Assembly (NCBI GenBank): GCA_016178705.1 | Contig: JACOST010000028.1 | Coordinates: 254,951 to 318,950, forward strand | Reading direction: 5' to 3' | Length of the DNA stretch: 64,000 nucleotides | Source: Deltaproteobacteria bacterium | Lineage (GTDB): Bacteria > Desulfobacterota > Binatia > HRBIN30 > JACQVA1 | Part shown: in pieces, positions 62,647-64,000 of the stretch | Layout: every line of letters starts with the position of its first letter | How positions within the stretch are numbered: position 1 is the stretch's first letter | Made by a program: the position numbers and the translations under genes | Notes under the pieces: generated by a model | The model's input: only the letters and a program-made list of their open reading frames with translations | What the model was told of the DNA's origin: nothing | The model's database searches: none

Positions 62647-63270
62647 ATGAACAAGAACGTGATCATTGGACTCGTAGCCGTGGTGGTCGTCGGGGTCGGC
62701 GGCTTCTTCGGGTATCAGTACATGCAGTTGCAAGCCCAAGCGAAGAAGTGGGCGGGGCCGCACAAGGAAATCGTCGAAGAGAAGGTCACCAAGGACGGCG
62801 CGGTGACCACCTTGCATTTCGTCTCCCTGGTCGATGTGCCGCTGGCAGCGGTCGAGAACGTGTTGTGGACTCCCGAACGCGGGCAAGAGATGATCGAGAA
62901 CATCACGCTGTCGAAGCTGCTCAAGTCCGAGGGCAATACCAAGCTGCTCGAGATGAATGTGCGTGCGCTCAATCTGCCGCTGCAATTCTACACGATGCAG
63001 TTCACGCATGACCCCGAGCATCACCGCATCAGTTTCAAGACGGTCGAATCGCAGGCGCAAGATCTCGAAGGGGAGTACGTGTTGGAACCCTCACCGGACG
63101 GGAAGAGCACGCGGGTCGACTACACCTCGAAGTCGAAGGACAAGATCGCGCTGCCGTTTCCCCAATCGGTGGTCGACAGCGCCAACCGCGAGATCTTCGT
63201 CAACACCATGCGCGGCGTGAAGAAGGGGGCGCAGCAAAACGCCGCCGGCAGCGCTGCGCCGCCGGCGTAA
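62647..63270 (+). CDS. Membrane-anchored SRPBCC/START-like protein
   Basis: A 207-residue protein with an N-terminal anchor (NVIIGLVAVVVVGVGGFFGY) and an SRPBCC-like region: VDVPLAAVENVLWTPERGQE, LEMNVRALNLPLQFYTMQFT, GEYVLEPSPDGKSTRVDYTS. The fold binds hydrophobic ligands; a periplasmic lipid-handling role is possible. GGGGGGAG precedes the ATG. It follows the exported unknown gene and may be co-transcribed. Confidence 0.65.
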   Translation: MNKNVIIGLVAVVVVGVGGFFGYQYMQLQAQAKKWAGPHKEIVEEKVTKDGAVTTLHFVSLVDVPLAAVENVLWTPERGQEMIENITLSKLLKSEGNTKLLEMNVRALNLPLQFYTMQFTHDPEHHRISFKTVESQAQDLEGEYVLEPSPDGKSTRVDYTSKSKDKIALPFPQSVVDSANREIFVNTMRGVKKGAQQNAAGSAAPPA

Positions 63271-63309
63271 CCCCCTAGCCAGCGTCGCGCCTGACATTCC
63301 ACCTCGTAG

Positions 63310-63327
63310 GGTCCGCTATTGCGGACC
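63310..63327 (+). terminator. Hairpin after the SRPBCC-like gene
   Basis: GGTCCGC / GCGGACC, 7-bp stem with a TATT loop, 40 bp after the stop. No T-run. Confidence 0.35.
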
Positions 63328-63345
63328 GTCCGTGGTCAACATTGA

Positions 63346-63369
63346 TCGATCCATCGATATCTGGATCGA
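63346..63369 (+). promoter_or_regulatory. Inverted repeat ahead of the HTH-citrate synthase gene
   Basis: TCGATCCA / TGGATCGA with an 8-nt spacer, 30 bp before the ATG of a gene whose product begins with a DNA-binding domain. Candidate autoregulatory operator. Confidence 0.4.
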
Positions 63370-63398
63370 GAAATCAATGCGTAGTAGAGAGAGGCGCG

Positions 63399-64000
63399 AT
63401 GTCCGCCTTTCTCTCCGCCGCCGAGGCCGCTGCCGAACTCGGTATCAACTTACCCACGTTGTACGCGTACGTCAGTCGCGGGCTGATTCGCTCCGAAGCG
63501 GAAGGCAAGGCGCGCCGGCGGCGTTATCTCGCCGACGACATCTGGCTGCTCAAGCAACGTAAGCAGCATCGCCGCGATCCCAGCAAGGCGGCGCAGGAGG
63601 CGTTGCACTGGGGCATGCCGGTGTTGGAGTCGCGCCTCTCGGTCATCCACGACGGCAGGCTGTACTACGTCGGACGCGACGTGGTGACGCTGGCGCAAAC
63701 GTGTACGATCGAACAGGTCGCGGCGCTGTTGTGGATGGGCGACATCACCGCGCCGTTTCCCGATGAACTGCTCGTCCCGCCGGAGTGGAAGACGCTGACT
63801 CAGGTGGCGACGGGGTTGCCACCGCTCGAAGCGCTCCAGGTCCTCTTGCCGGTGGCTGCGGCGCACGATCCGTACGCCTACGACATCCGACCGACGGCAG
63901 TGCAGCGCGCTGGCGCGCGCATTCTGCGACTGCTCGCCGCCGCGGCGGTGGGTGCACGGCCGACGCGCGAGCCGATCGCGCAGGTGTTGCAGCGCCGATG
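63399..64000 (+). CDS. Citrate synthase family protein with N-terminal HTH (partial)
   Basis: The gene runs off the window. Residues 1-60 form a MerR/HTH_17-like DNA-binding head (SAAEAAAELGINLPTLYAYV, RRRRYLADDIWLLKQRK). The rest is the citrate-synthase small/large-domain start: GMPVLESRLSVIHDGRLYYV, VAALLWMGD and AAAHDPYAYDIRPTAVQRAG. GAGAGAGG precedes the ATG. Citrate synthase-like enzymes with such heads may couple acetyl-CoA/oxaloacetate chemistry to gene control; the catalytic residues lie beyond the window. Confidence 0.8.
   Translation, partial: MSAFLSAAEAAAELGINLPTLYAYVSRGLIRSEAEGKARRRRYLADDIWLLKQRKQHRRDPSKAAQEALHWGMPVLESRLSVIHDGRLYYVGRDVVTLAQTCTIEQVAALLWMGDITAPFPDELLVPPEWKTLTQVATGLPPLEALQVLLPVAAAHDPYAYDIRPTAVQRAGARILRLLAAAAVGARPTREPIAQVLQRR

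Overview
The window is GC-rich, gene-dense bacterial chromosome with no tRNA, rRNA, CRISPR array, prophage or insertion sequence that I can recognise. The gene style suggests an uncultured Deltaproteobacteria- or Binatota-like lineage: a GDCNDDGEVTVEEL-type calcium-loop protein, an unlinked K+-independent H+-pyrophosphatase, a lone groEL, PmtA-like and ETF genes, and cyclase/AAA/TPR signalling giants. That placement is inference from memory of such genomes; no marker gene here proves it.

Layout. 1-10.6 kb: a secreted beta-propeller/phosphoesterase (cut by the window edge), a PPOX protein coupled to a D,D-carboxypeptidase-like protein that has lost all its catalytic motifs, H+-pyrophosphatase, GroEL, two tandem alanine-zipper lipoproteins closed by a strong terminator, and two zinc alcohol dehydrogenases. 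10.7-22.6 kb: GT-C/TPR membrane protein, TatA, a dead caspase-like gene, EVE-domain protein, etfBA, a 6-pyruvoyltetrahydropterin synthase-like gene without a canonical start codon, a lipoprotein cytochrome c, leucyl aminopeptidase, two Hsp20 genes, Xaa-Pro aminopeptidase and slipin.

22.6-30.5 kb is the most distinctive accessory block: five minus-strand genes comprising a glycoside hydrolase-glycosyltransferase 2 fusion, an ABC exporter and three tandem paralogous GT-B-like proteins joined by 4-nt overlaps. Together they look like a machine that makes, modifies and exports a glycan. 30.7-42.6 kb is mostly housekeeping: an excisionase-type regulator with a palindrome in its promoter, a PmtA-like methyltransferase, CtpA, a degenerate divergent polysaccharide deacetylase, xseA-xseB-ispA-tlyA in overlapping order, rpoZ, dnaJ-cbpM-rpoH and a flavin monooxygenase.

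43.4-59.5 kb is a signalling island in flux. A PAS protein overlaps an MBL hydrolase. A 2336-residue hybrid histidine kinase with ten GAF domains in an alternating two-domain repeat is followed at once by a receiver-linked class III cyclase, so the relay plausibly ends in cyclic nucleotide output. Two zinc-ribbon/cyclase genes are coupled by an ATGA overlap; the first is frameshifted in a (CG)7 run and the second is frameshifted and truncated. At least three decayed C-terminal tails of the same cyclase/TPR type lie near 43.9, 45.1 and 45.6-46.2 kb beside a truncated ABC-2 permease. A VapBC-type toxin-antitoxin pair closes the island. 59.7-64 kb returns to metabolism: a ThDP enzyme, a MoCF/CinA-domain protein, two envelope-associated unknowns and an HTH-citrate synthase fusion cut by the window end.
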